Shown: positions 12,241 to 23,530 of the stretch, piece after piece
How positions within the stretch are numbered: the stretch's first letter is position 1
How the letters are laid out: every line of letters starts with the position of its first letter
NCBI GenBank assembly: GCA_947579665.1
Contig: OX388343.1
Location: 91,368,254-91,432,253 of the forward strand
Length of the DNA: 64,000 nt
Direction of reading: 5' to 3'
From: Sympetrum striolatum
Taxonomy: Eukaryota; Arthropoda; Insecta; Odonata; Libellulidae
Program-made: the position numbers and the translations under genes
The notes under the pieces: generated by a model
What the model saw: only the letters and a program-made list of their open reading frames with translations
What the model was told of the DNA's origin: nothing
Databases searched by the model: none

Positions 12241-15150
12241 TTTTCGACCCCGATGGCTATAGGCACCCTTCATATACGTTCATTATGAGATTCATACTTG
12301 TCATTCCTAATTTTTTGTAGCCTTTAAAAGTCATATCCCTATATTTAGATAAATCGTATTCGAGAACAATATCTCATCGATGTCTTTATAGATTGAAACT
12401 TGATCATTTTCCGCACAGTTTTCTTAAATTTATAGGATTGAATTATAAAACTATTTAAAATTTTGAAAAGTTAATCTAAAATGAAGGATCGCCATCAACA
12501 TGGCAGAGGTATGTTACTTTTTCATGAAATTCGTGGAATGCAGTTCTGTGTCAAATAAGAAAAGATTAATGCAAGACAACAGACAATCTAATTAAATCAT
12601 TCTATTTCAGTATCATTTTTCTCCTTCTTATCGTCGAATCTCTTGAAATTAATCACAAAAACACCAGATAAGGGGCTCGAGTACCTAACATTTTGCTGAC
12701 TCCGTCTTTGATGCTTCCTGGCAACAGAATGATCACCATCCAAAGCAGCTAGTGCCAAGGTTCAGTGTTAGAATTCCGACCATTCAGGATTTTTTCCGGT
12801 TGGAGCATGATATTTTCCTAGTGAAATTATTCAGTTTACAGTGGCGGAATTCACCGTAAGTGAATGAATATGATGAAATAATTGAGTATAATTATATTAA
12901 CAGTTCTTCTTAGTTACGCTTTATTATATCACCTAATTTAAAGGTAATATATACATGATTAACGGCCCATTAAAGTGGCGTAAAATTCGAGTTAATTTTA
13001 GAATTCCGCAACATCGACTATGCGAATTGTTTTCGTTACAAATCGGCAATCCTAAAAATATCAAATAAAAATTAAATGAATTACGTTTGTAAAATTAAAT
13101 TTGTTCATGAACAACTTTGATATTAAATGTCCTTTTTCCGCAGATAGTTGAATCATAAAAACGGCCCCCTAAATCGTCGTGTCGGTTATCTTATAAGACA
13201 GATACAAAAATTAGATTAAAATTTATATAAATTAAAACGAAGCAAATCACTCACATATGTATTTTATAATGTATTTAGTTATGTAACAACAGTAAAAAAT
13301 TCTAAAACAAAATGACTATTAAAAGTTTATTGAGGTATTGATAGTTGAAGTTATTGGAATCCCCAAATTTTTCACCAACTGCTACCAGATGTAATAAAAT
13401 AAAATATGTTTTTTCCTTAAATTACGAGTAGGACACTACTCCAAATACGCTATATAGTATGCTATACTCAGATGATGATCTAAACTAAATACATAAATCG
13501 TTGGTAGTTAGGGCGCCGTCTTATGGGACAGATATATGCTAAAACTACGACTATGGTCGTTTCATAATAAAATTTCTTGTGGTTAGCAAAAGTCTTTTCA
13601 TTTATTCCTGATGGAGACTTACCACAAGATCACAGCCCAAGTAGTGGATTCAATACATTAATTAATTGCTAAGAGTTCCATGTATGTGAATAGAATTCGA
13701 TATAATAAATGTAAGTCATTAATGACTAATAATTCTTGGTGGATTTCCTTACTAAAAGTCCCTAAGTTAAAAAATGAATACCATATTTTCATGACGAAAT
13801 TGTATAGTAAAATATGACGGTTGGATTACCGGTGATAATATCTACTCCTTATCTAATTCCATTTTCAGCCATCTTTAATACATTTTCAATTAATTTGCGA
13901 GTACATCCAAATTAATGTTTCAATGATCAAACTAATTAATTCATCTTAAAACTACTAACGCTCGTACTAAAGCCCATTTTCCTTCCAGGAATGTGTTTTT
14001 CCAATTTTTTCCTTGAAAATTTCCCCATTTTTTCTCTTCCGAGAATTCCTCTTAGATTCTACAGCGAAGCTAACTTCCACTGAGCCAGGCGCCAGACATT
14101 TTCCTTTAATTACATTTAAGGCGTTACCTGACATGACATAATAGCTATTTCTTCTAATCATTGTCATTAATTTTACATCCTTAAATTCCTTTGATTCAGT
14201 ATAATTTCATTATTTTTTCCTCTGACGTTTTTTCGGTCTACTCTGGGTTAATGAAGCCAGAAAATCTGCATTTCCCTTATAAAAAGAATAGAAAACTATA
14301 GAAACTAATTAATTAAGTTTTAATTTCTTCATCTAATTAAGCAATCCCTTATATCTTAGGGTACCTTCGGTGGTAAAAATAAATTTTGAGTAAGAAGAGA
14401 CAGAACATTTTTACATTATAATAACTCTAAATGAAGATTAGGAATTGAAAAATTAATTGCGGCCCATTAGGAGCATCTTGAACAGTTTTCATGAAGAGGA
14501 AAATTCCATTTGGAAAGAATCACAATACTTATTTTCAATCGGATACTTAAATTCAATTCTTTGGAAATATTTTGATAAGAAGATATAAGAAAGCTTTTTA
14601 TTAGATTTTAATCAAGCGGAGTGAAAGAAAAGATTGGTAGTTTTCATATCACTAAACCTTTCCAATTATATCCCAAGATTTAATCGGGTGTTTCGATTCA
14701 TAAACTATGAACACAATGAAGTAGTATCAATTCCTTATGATACAAATTATCTAATTTATTAAAAAAATTTAATTTTTCGAATGTTTAAGTGAGCTATAAG
14801 TAGTGATCTGCTCACACCGAGGGAAAAAACCTCCAAAAATTGCAGAGGTGCGTCTTGGAGTCTTGATCATTTCCAACGATATTAGCTCAGGTGTATTTCC
14901 CGAGGCTCGCTGTTTACTTTTGTCATTCAACCCAGGAATGATTTCTTCACCTTCATATAAGTCACTTTATGCAAAGAGCTCCGATCTCAGTAAGGTATAT
15001 TTCTCTGTCGAGTTTCTGGAAACAATTGCTTGTATATCTTTCTAAAATATGGCATTAATCCAAATTTTCTCTTTGCTTACACGCATCCATCTCACATTAA
15101 TTAGTTGAAGTACTTTTGAAAGTGCTTTAAGAGCTAAGGTCCTTTTTCAT
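12241..15150. other. AT-rich non-coding stretch
   Basis: I found nothing supportable. A donor-like GTAAGT occurs at 12,855, but no acceptor with an open frame upstream makes a credible exon. Confidence 0.5.
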
Positions 15151-15213
15151 CAAGAATCGAACTCCGGACCGCTTTCACCAAAGCCGAACCCGCTGCCCGC
15201 ATGACTATCTCAA
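15151..15213 (-). repeat. tRNA-derived SINE relic (A- and B-box remnants)
   Basis: On the minus strand this reads as the 5' part of a tRNA-like unit. It has an A-box-like ATAGTCATGCGGGCAGCGGG segment and then, about 30 nt on, the B-box-like GGAGTTCGATTCTTG. The order and spacing match tRNA-derived SINE heads, and the intervening GGTGAAAGCGGTCC resembles the anticodon-to-variable region of such elements. No complete cloverleaf or 3' tail is visible, so the copy is truncated or decayed. Confidence 0.45.
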
Positions 15214-16097
15214 TTAAAGCGATACAGGTTCCTTTTCTCAAAGGAATGAAAGTTATCGTTCTCTTTTAAATTTCAATAGGATATTTTTTTGATGTTTGAA
15301 AAATGTTAATCTTATTCTTCATTCCCGATAATGCAACTTCTTCTTGGCGGCGTTTTTGTATAAAGAAACATTTGTGAATAAAAGTACACGATCGATTTGA
15401 TGACATCATGACAACGATGACCCAAAAATGTATTGAATTTTTTTTTCAAAACGTATTTAGAATCAAATTTAATTTATTTAGAAAATATTTGAATTAGTTT
15501 ATGAACTTTGGGAAAAAATTTTTTCAATGAATGGAAAGGATATTGTGCCTTTTGTGAGAATAACCGGATCTGAAATGATAGTTCTCAAGTAAAAATGCAT
15601 TTGATTCAAGTAATAAGTAATATAAATAATATTACTTTAAACAAAAGTCCAAAATAGTAGGCCGAACTTTGCGGATGACATTAAAAAGAGTGGATGTAAC
15701 CAAAAGTGGCCGTCTAAATCAATCCTTTTTATATCTCTTAATAATAATTGAATTAGTCTTGGACGTAAAACTGGGCTCTGCGATTTCAGTTAACTAGTAA
15801 ATAGTATAAAAGGTAAATACCAAACTCGTAAACATGTATAGCGGCTGTACGAGGTTTTTATAAAGTTTAGAAAGAAAAACAGGTTGTTTACATATTGTGC
15901 TAAAAAACTGGCACGATACAGAAAACAATAGGGAACTTAGGCTGAATTATATATTAGCTCATTAACAAAATCGGCAGCAATGAAATATTTGTCCGTAATA
16001 TTCTGATATCAAGAATTATTTCAATCAAAGTGTAATCTTGACTTTTAGAAACTTTTCAAACATTCAACTAAATACAGTATACCTAATATCGCAGCTC
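15214..16097. other. AT-rich non-coding stretch
   Basis: I see nothing supportable here. Confidence 0.5.
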
Positions 16098-16690
16098 TCA
16101 AATGAAATTTATGAACTCTTCGTCGTCCACAAATAACAAGTAACATTCATTCCCCATAAGGAGAATGCTTAAAATGTATACACTTGGCGGTCGAGCTTCG
16201 TAGGCTAACCATTCTTCGTTAGCTAGTACATGGGGCATACTAAAAATAAAACGTCCACAAATCACGTTGCCAGCATCGCATGGCCGTCCAACTTTCTCGC
16301 ATAAAAAGATAAAAGCTTTGGAGAGAATAAATCGCGAAAAATTTCCCGCAATATACGCCTTTCGTGCAGGAAACTGAATTCCCTGCAAAAGAGTGCAATA
16401 AAATATAGGACTCGAGGCGGAGAAAAAGGAGTTTCTGAATAGGAGAGTGTGTCGAGGGAGAAAGGACGTAATACGAGTGGAGAGAGATAGCGAAGAGGAG
16501 AGATAGTAAAGGGGAGAGATAGAGAGAGTAAAAGTCTTCACCGGAGGCAAAAACACTGCCGTCTCCTGCGAAATGACGAACGCGTTGTTAAAGAAAGTCT
16601 TGTGTGAGCACCGCTCATCCCCAGTGAAGGAACCGGTTCTGCCGCAAGACCCGCTATCTTCCCCAGACACCTCAACCCTTCCTCACGGCT
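16098..16690. other. GC-raised island with a long but unconvincing open frame
   Basis: The minus strand stays open for 190 codons (16,098-16,670), the longest frame outside the retrotransposon. The product is rich in S, F, L and I with no domain or repeat. Its middle is simply the complement of the purine-rich GAGA tract in the same island, which removes stops by composition. No start context or splice sites support it. I treat the island as non-coding, possibly regulatory. Confidence 0.3.
16482..16522 (+). repeat. Three-copy 16-bp GAGAGATAG array
   Basis: The 9-mer GAGAGATAG occurs at 16,482-16,490, 16,498-16,506 and 16,514-16,522, exactly 16 bp apart each time. The flanks are further GA-rich sequence. 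GAGAG is the core recognised by insect GAGA factor (Trl), so the array could bind GAGA-type proteins. It could equally be an imperfect minisatellite. Confidence 0.55.
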
Positions 16691-17870
16691 GCTTTTAAAG
16701 TTTCAACCCTCAAACGAATAATTACGAGATATTCTATCAAAAGGCTTTCTCTTCTATTCGAGAACGGGGAATGAATCTTTACGACCAATGTTTTTTAATA
16801 ACGTACGAACAATTTTTATTATACCTAAGAAATGAGATTGTTAAAATGTACATATTTTATGAACTAAAACTCAGCGATGTCTCAGCTATCAAGACTGCTG
16901 ATATATTTCTCAGCAAAAAACATTTAATCGCTATTTTTCGAAATTAGATAATGAATGAACTATCATTCTTTGTCTGGCGATTTATTTTTGCTGAATAGAC
17001 CAGCAGGAAAAATCAATCGTAAAAAAGTGGAATTCATCTTTCCATAATAATAAAGGATATTCCTATCCATGTAGAAGCTATACCGTATATTTTATGAATA
17101 TATGTGTGTATTTGAGAACATGGGAAAATACACTTCTACTGGTATTCCGGAACGCCATAACATTCTCAATACATTTCATTGAGATGGATTTATATAGCAT
17201 TTATAGCATTCCAAGACAAAAACAAACTCAAATAAATCTTTTAGCCCTTTTTATACCATCTCAGATTACCAAATAATAATTTTTATTTATTGCGTTTTAA
17301 TGAGTAAATTCCTCGATAAGGAAACAGATTACAGTTTTATGTGCCTGAATTTAATTTTTGCGAATTAAATTTAGAAACATCGCTGAGTAATAACTCAGAA
17401 TATTCAAAATAGAGTGTTCTCAAAAGCGCAACGAAATCGACATCTATTTTTAGAATCTTCTATAAGAACATACTCACTACAAACTAAATATTCTAAGAGA
17501 GAAGATAAAACTTGATCTGCGATCTCGCTATTCGGGATTTATCATGTATTTTTTCCTTCGCATTTCTAAAGTTACCCTTGGAAATGGGGAGCAATGCATT
17601 CTCTATCTCCTTGATTTATCTAAAAGATCTCAAACGTTTTGAAAAACATGTAGTATACGAAAAGTGGATTGTGCACGATTGACAGTGTTTGTTAACGTTT
17701 GTCTGTGATCGCGAGCAGGATATTCCATAAATATCTTATATAATACGTATAAAAATATCATATGCAAACTACGAATTCGCGTATTTCAACGTTTTTATTA
17801 ACATAATATACATTTACTTTACATGTGACTTATTGATTTTACTTATTCGTTCTCTAATATTATTTTCTCG
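16691..17870. other. AT-rich non-coding stretch
   Basis: I see nothing supportable here. Confidence 0.5.
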
Positions 17871-18216
17871 GCTAAGGAGGTGAGTCATACCCGAATTTTC
17901 AGAAAATCCTCATCGGCATTAATTGAACAGTGTTTTATTCGTTTCCTGTCTGCCGCGAATTCCCAGCATCTCTCACCCTCCGACTGTGCATCCCCGTTAG
18001 ACACCGCCAACCCCATCTTTCGTGAACTAGTGAAATTCCCTTTCCACTTTAAATCGGCTCCTGTAATGGACGTCGGGATAGAATTGCGATCCTCAATACG
18101 CGATAGAGAATGATTTCGCCGGAGGCTGGTTTAGAAATCGTCCGTCGAATTCCCGCGTTGCGGTTGCGGAGACCACTTTCCGATTCGCAAGCACGTGGAG
18201 GGATGAGGCATTAAAC

Positions 18217-18340
18217 GAGGGGTCGACAAACCTTTTCGGGCGGCGGTCCGCAACAGGAGTTTGGCGGCGGTCCGCGAGCCAAGCCGATTTGAAGAGCGGC
18301 GGTTGCTCATTACGCCAATGGAGGACCGCCTTTTGTCTTA
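18217..18340 (+). mobile_element. hAT-like transposon terminus (solo or truncated)
   Basis: The segment starting GAGGGGTCGACAAACCTTTT resembles the terminal inverted repeat of many hAT elements (consensus like CAGGGGTCGGCAAACTTTT). As in such elements, it is followed by a CG-rich subterminal region, here with a direct repeat of GGCGGCGGTCCGC (18,239-18,251 and 18,264-18,276). The stretch is far more GC-rich than its surroundings. I found no matching inverted terminus within the window and no clear 8-bp target duplication, so this is a fragment or an element with a diverged other end. Confidence 0.4.
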
Positions 18341-18479
18341 GGATGGACGCGAAGTCACGGTTACGTTTAGTATAGCCAATATTACAGTAGTTCGAAATCG
18401 AGGATCTGCTAGAGGAGAATTAAATCCCCTCCAGTTAATACTCAACTTTATTATTATTCAATTCAACCGGTTTCGACTT

Positions 18480-18549
18480 TAGTAATTTTACTACCATTCT
18501 TATATATTTAGAAAAATTCGCATAAGAGTTTAGTAATTTTTCTACCATT

Positions 18550-18612
<63 letters not shown>

Positions 18613-18625
18613 AAATTCACATAAC
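18480..18625 (+). repeat. Tandem duplication with a (TA)29 microsatellite in the second copy
   Basis: Two adjacent copies share TAGTAATTTT, then CTACCATTCTTATATAT, then AGAAAAATTC and CATAA. Copy 1 (about 18,480-18,526) has only a short TATATATTT between the blocks. Copy 2 (about 18,532-18,625) has the same position expanded to about 29 TA units (18,552-18,609). The minus-strand frame full of alternating Ile and Tyr is an artefact of this repeat. Confidence 0.85.
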
Positions 18626-20295
18626 TAAAGAGTAGTAAAATTTAAAAGTGAAAGTAAATGTTTAATGAAGTGTTTTGATTTGCATGGGATAGAAGTACAA
18701 AAGAATCCACCAAAAAGTATTCACCATCGAATATGAAATTCTGTCCATTTCAAAAGTTGCTCTAAGATAGAGAAAATCTCAATATATTATGCTCCAAATA
18801 GAATATGATAGTATGAGAAACAAAACGAATTCATGTTGTTTCGGAATATTAAAATAAGTATGTGGTCAGTGCAAAAATAGGAGTAAACTCAGCTCAGCTC
18901 TCAGTTTAAGAGTAATTTCAAATGCAACCATGGGAAGATTTGAAAGTGGCCACTGACATGGTTATACGAGAGATTAATCCATTTAAGAAACTAAAACATC
19001 GATGGGAATTTTCAATTAGAATACCATGGAAGAATTAAAAAACATCCAAATTAATTTCTCGAATATCATCATCCTAAGTTTTTTATAATATCTTATTGAA
19101 CCCACTTACTATCGAACTGACTCTTTCTATTATAGTAAATAACTTTATCTGCGATCCTAAAACTATAAATTCTTCAATATTTTGCACGTTTTGAATTATT
19201 CTGTTTTAATAGGTATGGTAAACATACCACATAGATTGCTGAATTAAGTCGTTCAAAAATGCGGTAATTTACAACATAAATTACTTAAAAGGTATACTTA
19301 TAATAGATCGTACTGTAAGCGTACTATAGTCTGGAGTTCGGAATTAAATGATTACATTTTCTTCAGATTTTGTTTAGCTAATATATATCTAAAACAGCTG
19401 TTACCAAAATATTTCTTTCGGTAACCTCAGGTTTAGAATACTTAGACAAAATTCTCGCAAATAGGACTATACCTTGCCATATCTTAATTATTAACCGAGG
19501 AGAGATTCTTCCAAAAATGAGTTCATCGATTTTTCAGGAAGGTACGAACTATCTTATACCGTGCAAAAGTGAGAGGTAGATGACCAAAGTCAAGATAGCC
19601 TTTATTTCTCACGCATTTCTTATTTTTTTGAGTCCGTCTTTCCTTGGGATTTTTTCTGGGTCCACGCCCTTATGAGCCAAGTACCTTAACCCTTTCCTTG
19701 TGCATTTCTTATTTTTCCTACGATAATCACCACTCATTTATTTTCTGGAGAATTTCAGAAAAAAATTCAACTACAAGTTCATTTAAAGGAGTTATATTCT
19801 ATTTTCTTATAACATGAGGATAAAAAATGAGCCCAAGAAACTAAATATTGGACATCAGGAATTGCCAAAGTGGAAAAAAAGCATCGAGTCCCATAAAAGG
19901 CTGTGGAATACTCCGAGTACATGAGAGTCCATCCATTCGCTTTCCCTATTTGGAACTCAAATACGCAAGGAAAATGAGAGGAAGTGTTTTTGAATACCAG
20001 ATTCAGGAATTCCGTCCTAAGTGATGACGTTACATTCGTAGAAATAAAGGAGAGGTTTCGCGACGTTCTCTCTCTCCAAGAAAGCCTAGATACCCTCATA
20101 TCCTAGTATATCGCACGGTTTTCATTTCTACTTTATTTACCTCACCATTTATGCAAACGTTGAACATCTAGAGAATGCAAAACATCTGCTTCGATGATTC
20201 TTAGTTAGGTGAGATTTCCAATCATTAATTTACAAGGCATCGAGAAAAGTGGCAGTTAGATAAAAATTAAAGGCTTCAAAAAAGTGCATAATATA
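18626..20295. other. AT-rich non-coding stretch
   Basis: There is nothing supportable here. A 106-codon minus frame near 19,779-20,099 lacks any recognisable feature. Confidence 0.5.
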
Positions 20296-20379
20296 TGTTC
20301 ATCTATTACTTCATCATGTATTGTTTTTCTATGTATTGTTCATCTATTACTTCATCATGTATTACTTCATCATGTATTG
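20296..20379 (+). repeat. Short tandem repeat, 27-bp unit
   Basis: The 27-bp block beginning TGTTCATCTATTACTTCATC occurs at 20,296-20,322 and again at 20,337-20,363. A third partial copy (ACTTCATCATGTATTG) directly abuts at 20,364-20,379. The copies are essentially identical, indicating a recent local duplication. Confidence 0.8.
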
Positions 20380-21628
20380 TCTCAATTGTAACTGAAAACT
20401 GTTTTCATGTATCGCAGTACTCAATATGCTCAAAACTTTAGCTAAGACCCGAAGTAAGTCAACATATCTTGAGCAGAACTCTTAAAGAAATCGTTCCATC
20501 AGTGGGCGAAATAGAGGAACCGTTCCTTGGGGGATCTTTCATCGCTGTTTTACGATATAATAGAGGTCATGACATACGGATGGTGGGGCGTCGAGCGGAA
20601 ATGACCTATCGACATTCAAATGGCGAAGATGGCAGGGAACTGTTTCAAAATGAATGCCAATGGACGCTATCTAATGATATTTTTCAATCCCATAATCCAT
20701 TGACATCTTCGTCCCGAAGTTTTCTTCCTAATATTTTCATCAGAAAGAGCTGGTCATCTTTAATCCTCCTCGATTAAATTCCTCGATCATTTCAGAATTA
20801 TTGTTTCAAAAATATTACCCATGCTTCCTACTATTTTTAATAATAATAATAATACAATACAGTAGCCTTTACTTGGGTGAGACCGAAACTAAGTTCTTCT
20901 TTCATCTAACCCCTCGTCAGATAGAATTAAAAAAAAAGTGGTAGCGTGTAATAGTGCAAAGAAGGAAACTACTTTGGGGGTTACTAACCTAGGTTTTCAC
21001 TTAGAAAAAAGTACACCACAGTAGGAAAACACCCGCAAGAAGGGGGTGTAAAAACTCACGGAACCATCGGATGACTGGGTAAATCTTAAAGAGAAAGCAG
21101 TTGAAGACAGATCTGAAAGGGTGATTTTTTATTAATACTTCTGATGGTCTAATCCCTGGGCAGTTACTCACAAAAAGTTAAGCTGGAACTCATCAGCCAT
21201 ACAGAATATTATAAACTCCATATCCAGCCTGCTATCAAAAATAAATAATATAATTCGAGAATCCTGTTTCCAAATTGTGCGATAGGAAGGTACACACGCT
21301 TATTGTCACAAAGGAAGATATTAATTGGAGACATTATTATGAGACTTTAATTTCATTATAATTTAAAAATTAATATCCACCTGCTAAGCATGAGATACGT
21401 TTGATCAGACCATTGCTAAGGGTATTAATCGTATTACAAATCAATTTTCTGTGGCTCTTCTTATAATTTTAAGACCATGTTCTAGTGTGCACTATCCTCT
21501 ACATAGGAATTTTTTGCTTCTGATATTGTTTGGAAAATGTCCTTTATTCATGCCATGCATAGAATTGATTATTAAAGGACATTGGATATAATTACTATAA
21601 CATCTCCGATTCATCCCTTTATGCAACA
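20380..21628. other. Non-coding stretch with a weak open frame
   Basis: A 102-codon plus frame at 20,469-20,777 lacks an ATG, splice context or recognised domain. A short (TAA)n run lies near 20,837-20,853. Nothing else is supportable. Confidence 0.4.
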
Positions 21629-21748
21629 TACGAAGGTGGTCTGAAAAGTTTCCGACCCTAGATTTTTCAGAAATCTTCACAGAAACATGACAGAAAAAAC
21701 ATGTCGAGAAATGACGAAATGCCGGAAACTTTTTAGACCACCCAGGTA
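21629..21748. mobile_element. Tc1/mariner-type MITE with TA target duplication
   Basis: A 116-bp element (21,631-21,746) is bounded on both sides by TA (21,629-21,630 and 21,747-21,748). Its ends are inverted repeats of about 25 bp. The left end has GGTGGTCTGAAAAGTTTCCG; the right end, read inward on the other strand, has GGTGGTCTAAAAAGTTTCCG, so the 20-bp cores differ at one position. The interior of about 65 bp has no coding capacity. TA duplication and a GGTGGTCTNAAAAGTTTC terminus are typical of non-autonomous mariner-like elements mobilised in trans. The well-kept ends suggest a fairly young insertion. Confidence 0.88.
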
Positions 21749-23456
21749 CTCAGTGGCCGCCATGCATACTACATCTTATAACAGCTTAGATAGATCAATC
21801 CTTTAACGCATAAAATAACAGAATTTGTTCTTGTGATGCACTATTTGGCTTCAAAACACTGCCATATTTCTTAAGAATTTATCCTTTAATTCTACAGCTG
21901 AGAGTCTCATCTGGACCACTTCATTTTCTGCTTAATATTTTCATATAGAATTGAGGTTTTACTTCATTCAATAAAAATCAAATAAAATCTTGACAACATC
22001 TTTTGCGCCAAAACATTAGGGATGATAACAATATTTGGCGATATAATTCTTACGTTATAACTTAATTGTATATACCATAGCTCGAAATATTTGGATTTAT
22101 TCATTTTATCTAATCTGGTTAAAGAAGAACCATTCCCTTTTTCGATTCCTAGCTGAAGCCCTGATACTCTAATCCTGGTGAAAGCTGAGGATTTTATTTA
22201 TTATAGGCGCTATTCCTGGCCATAATATACACGTATCTCAAACGCACAGCAGTCCTCGGACACACGAAGACATCGCGTTAAAAATAAAACCGAATGACTT
22301 TGCGAACGAGTAAAAGAATACGGGCACAACCGGTCCTCGATCCGGTGGTTTGGAAACGCAAGTCTAATTCAGTCTTTAAAGCGAACACTTTTATCTGAGT
22401 AGAGAGAACTTTTCCTCTGATCTCATTAAAAGGCATCCCGATCAACGTCGGACAACCTGCTCTTCCTCGGAGAGCTTTCTCCTCGTTTTCTCCTTCTTCT
22501 CCACGTGGGAGAGAAAACACCCAGGGGTCACGCCCTCTGGTGCCACGCCTCTTTTTCCACGAGAGCAAAATAAATTCCGGAGATATCAGAAGCGGGACAT
22601 TTCTAGAAACTGGTTTGATTTTTATTCACTTCCAAAAAACGCGATTTCTCCTCCCTTCCGAAGCAAGAAAGAGACAAGTTTACGAATATAATTATTCCTT
22701 CTCTTGAGTTGATCGCTGTTCTTTCTGCAAGTCGGCCGAATACGTACAAATGTGCGGAAACTATCTTAATATTTTATATTCCGATAATTCGATATTGAAA
22801 TTAAATTATTCATTTGCGAACTTCCAGCTGTCCGATAATCCGCGGACTGTTTCCCTGAGTAGATTTTCCTGACAGCAAGTTAGCACTCCAAAATTAAATT
22901 TGAAACCTGTTTCATAATCAAATAATATTTAGAGACATGCAGCCAGAACTGATGGAGCTGCATTTCTCCTAAATTGAAGTTAAATATCATCATTAACATC
23001 TCCTTCCAGCATCAGTATAAAATAATGTATGAAATATTTTACGTAATTATAATAATGTGTTATGTTTATTTATAATTAATTTTTATTAATCTCCATTCTT
23101 TGATTTTGGACGTAATCGAATGTAGGAGAGTAATTATGAAAATAAATTTCGAATTGATTCCCATTCGTTTAGTCAATGGATAATTGAAAGGAACAGCTTT
23201 TTAACTTAACTTTAACTTTTTAAGAAAATCATAGTTTTTGATGTGCTAAACAAATACCATGAGATGAAGATACCGAGAAAAGTTGTTACTGGTTTTTGTA
23301 ATGGCATTTAATTAGTCTTGCTACGATTTCATTGTTGAAATTGTTTCCATAATGAAAATCTAAGTATGAGGGAAGGCAATTTTCAGGGGTGATTTTATAA
23401 TAGAGGATATAATGTATGTTATAATGATATATTATATTACAATAGAGGTGGAAGAA
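21749..23456. other. Non-coding stretch with a GC-raised island at about 22,230-22,700
   Basis: The island contains a 96-codon minus frame of low plausibility (G/E/R-rich, no domain). The rest is AT-rich background. No promoter core or splice pair was recognised. Confidence 0.35.
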
Positions 23457-23530
23457 CCTGGTGGCGGATTGGTTAGTGTGCTACCGATTAAACTCAAAGG
23501 TCTAGGGAATCCCTCCCAGCGATTCTGATG
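23457..23530 (+). repeat. tRNA-derived SINE remnant
   Basis: CCTGGTGGCGGATTGGTTAG at 23,458-23,477 resembles the 5' end and A-box of arthropod tRNA-derived SINEs (TRGYNNARNNGG class). It is followed at tRNA-like distance by AAAGGTCTAGGGAATCCCTC, a decayed B-box region. Similarity fades after about 23,530 and no target duplication is clear. Confidence 0.45.

Noticed and set aside
12839..12860. Possible 14-nt plus exon between TTTACAG and GTAAGT
   Set aside because: Chance splice-site pairs of this size are common in AT-rich DNA and nothing else supports it.
16098..16670. 190-codon minus-strand open frame
   Set aside because: Its stop-free middle is explained by the GAGA-rich complement. There is no domain, start context or splice support.
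18435..18620. Frame encoding alternating Ile and Tyr
   Set aside because: It is a direct translation of the (TA)n microsatellite.
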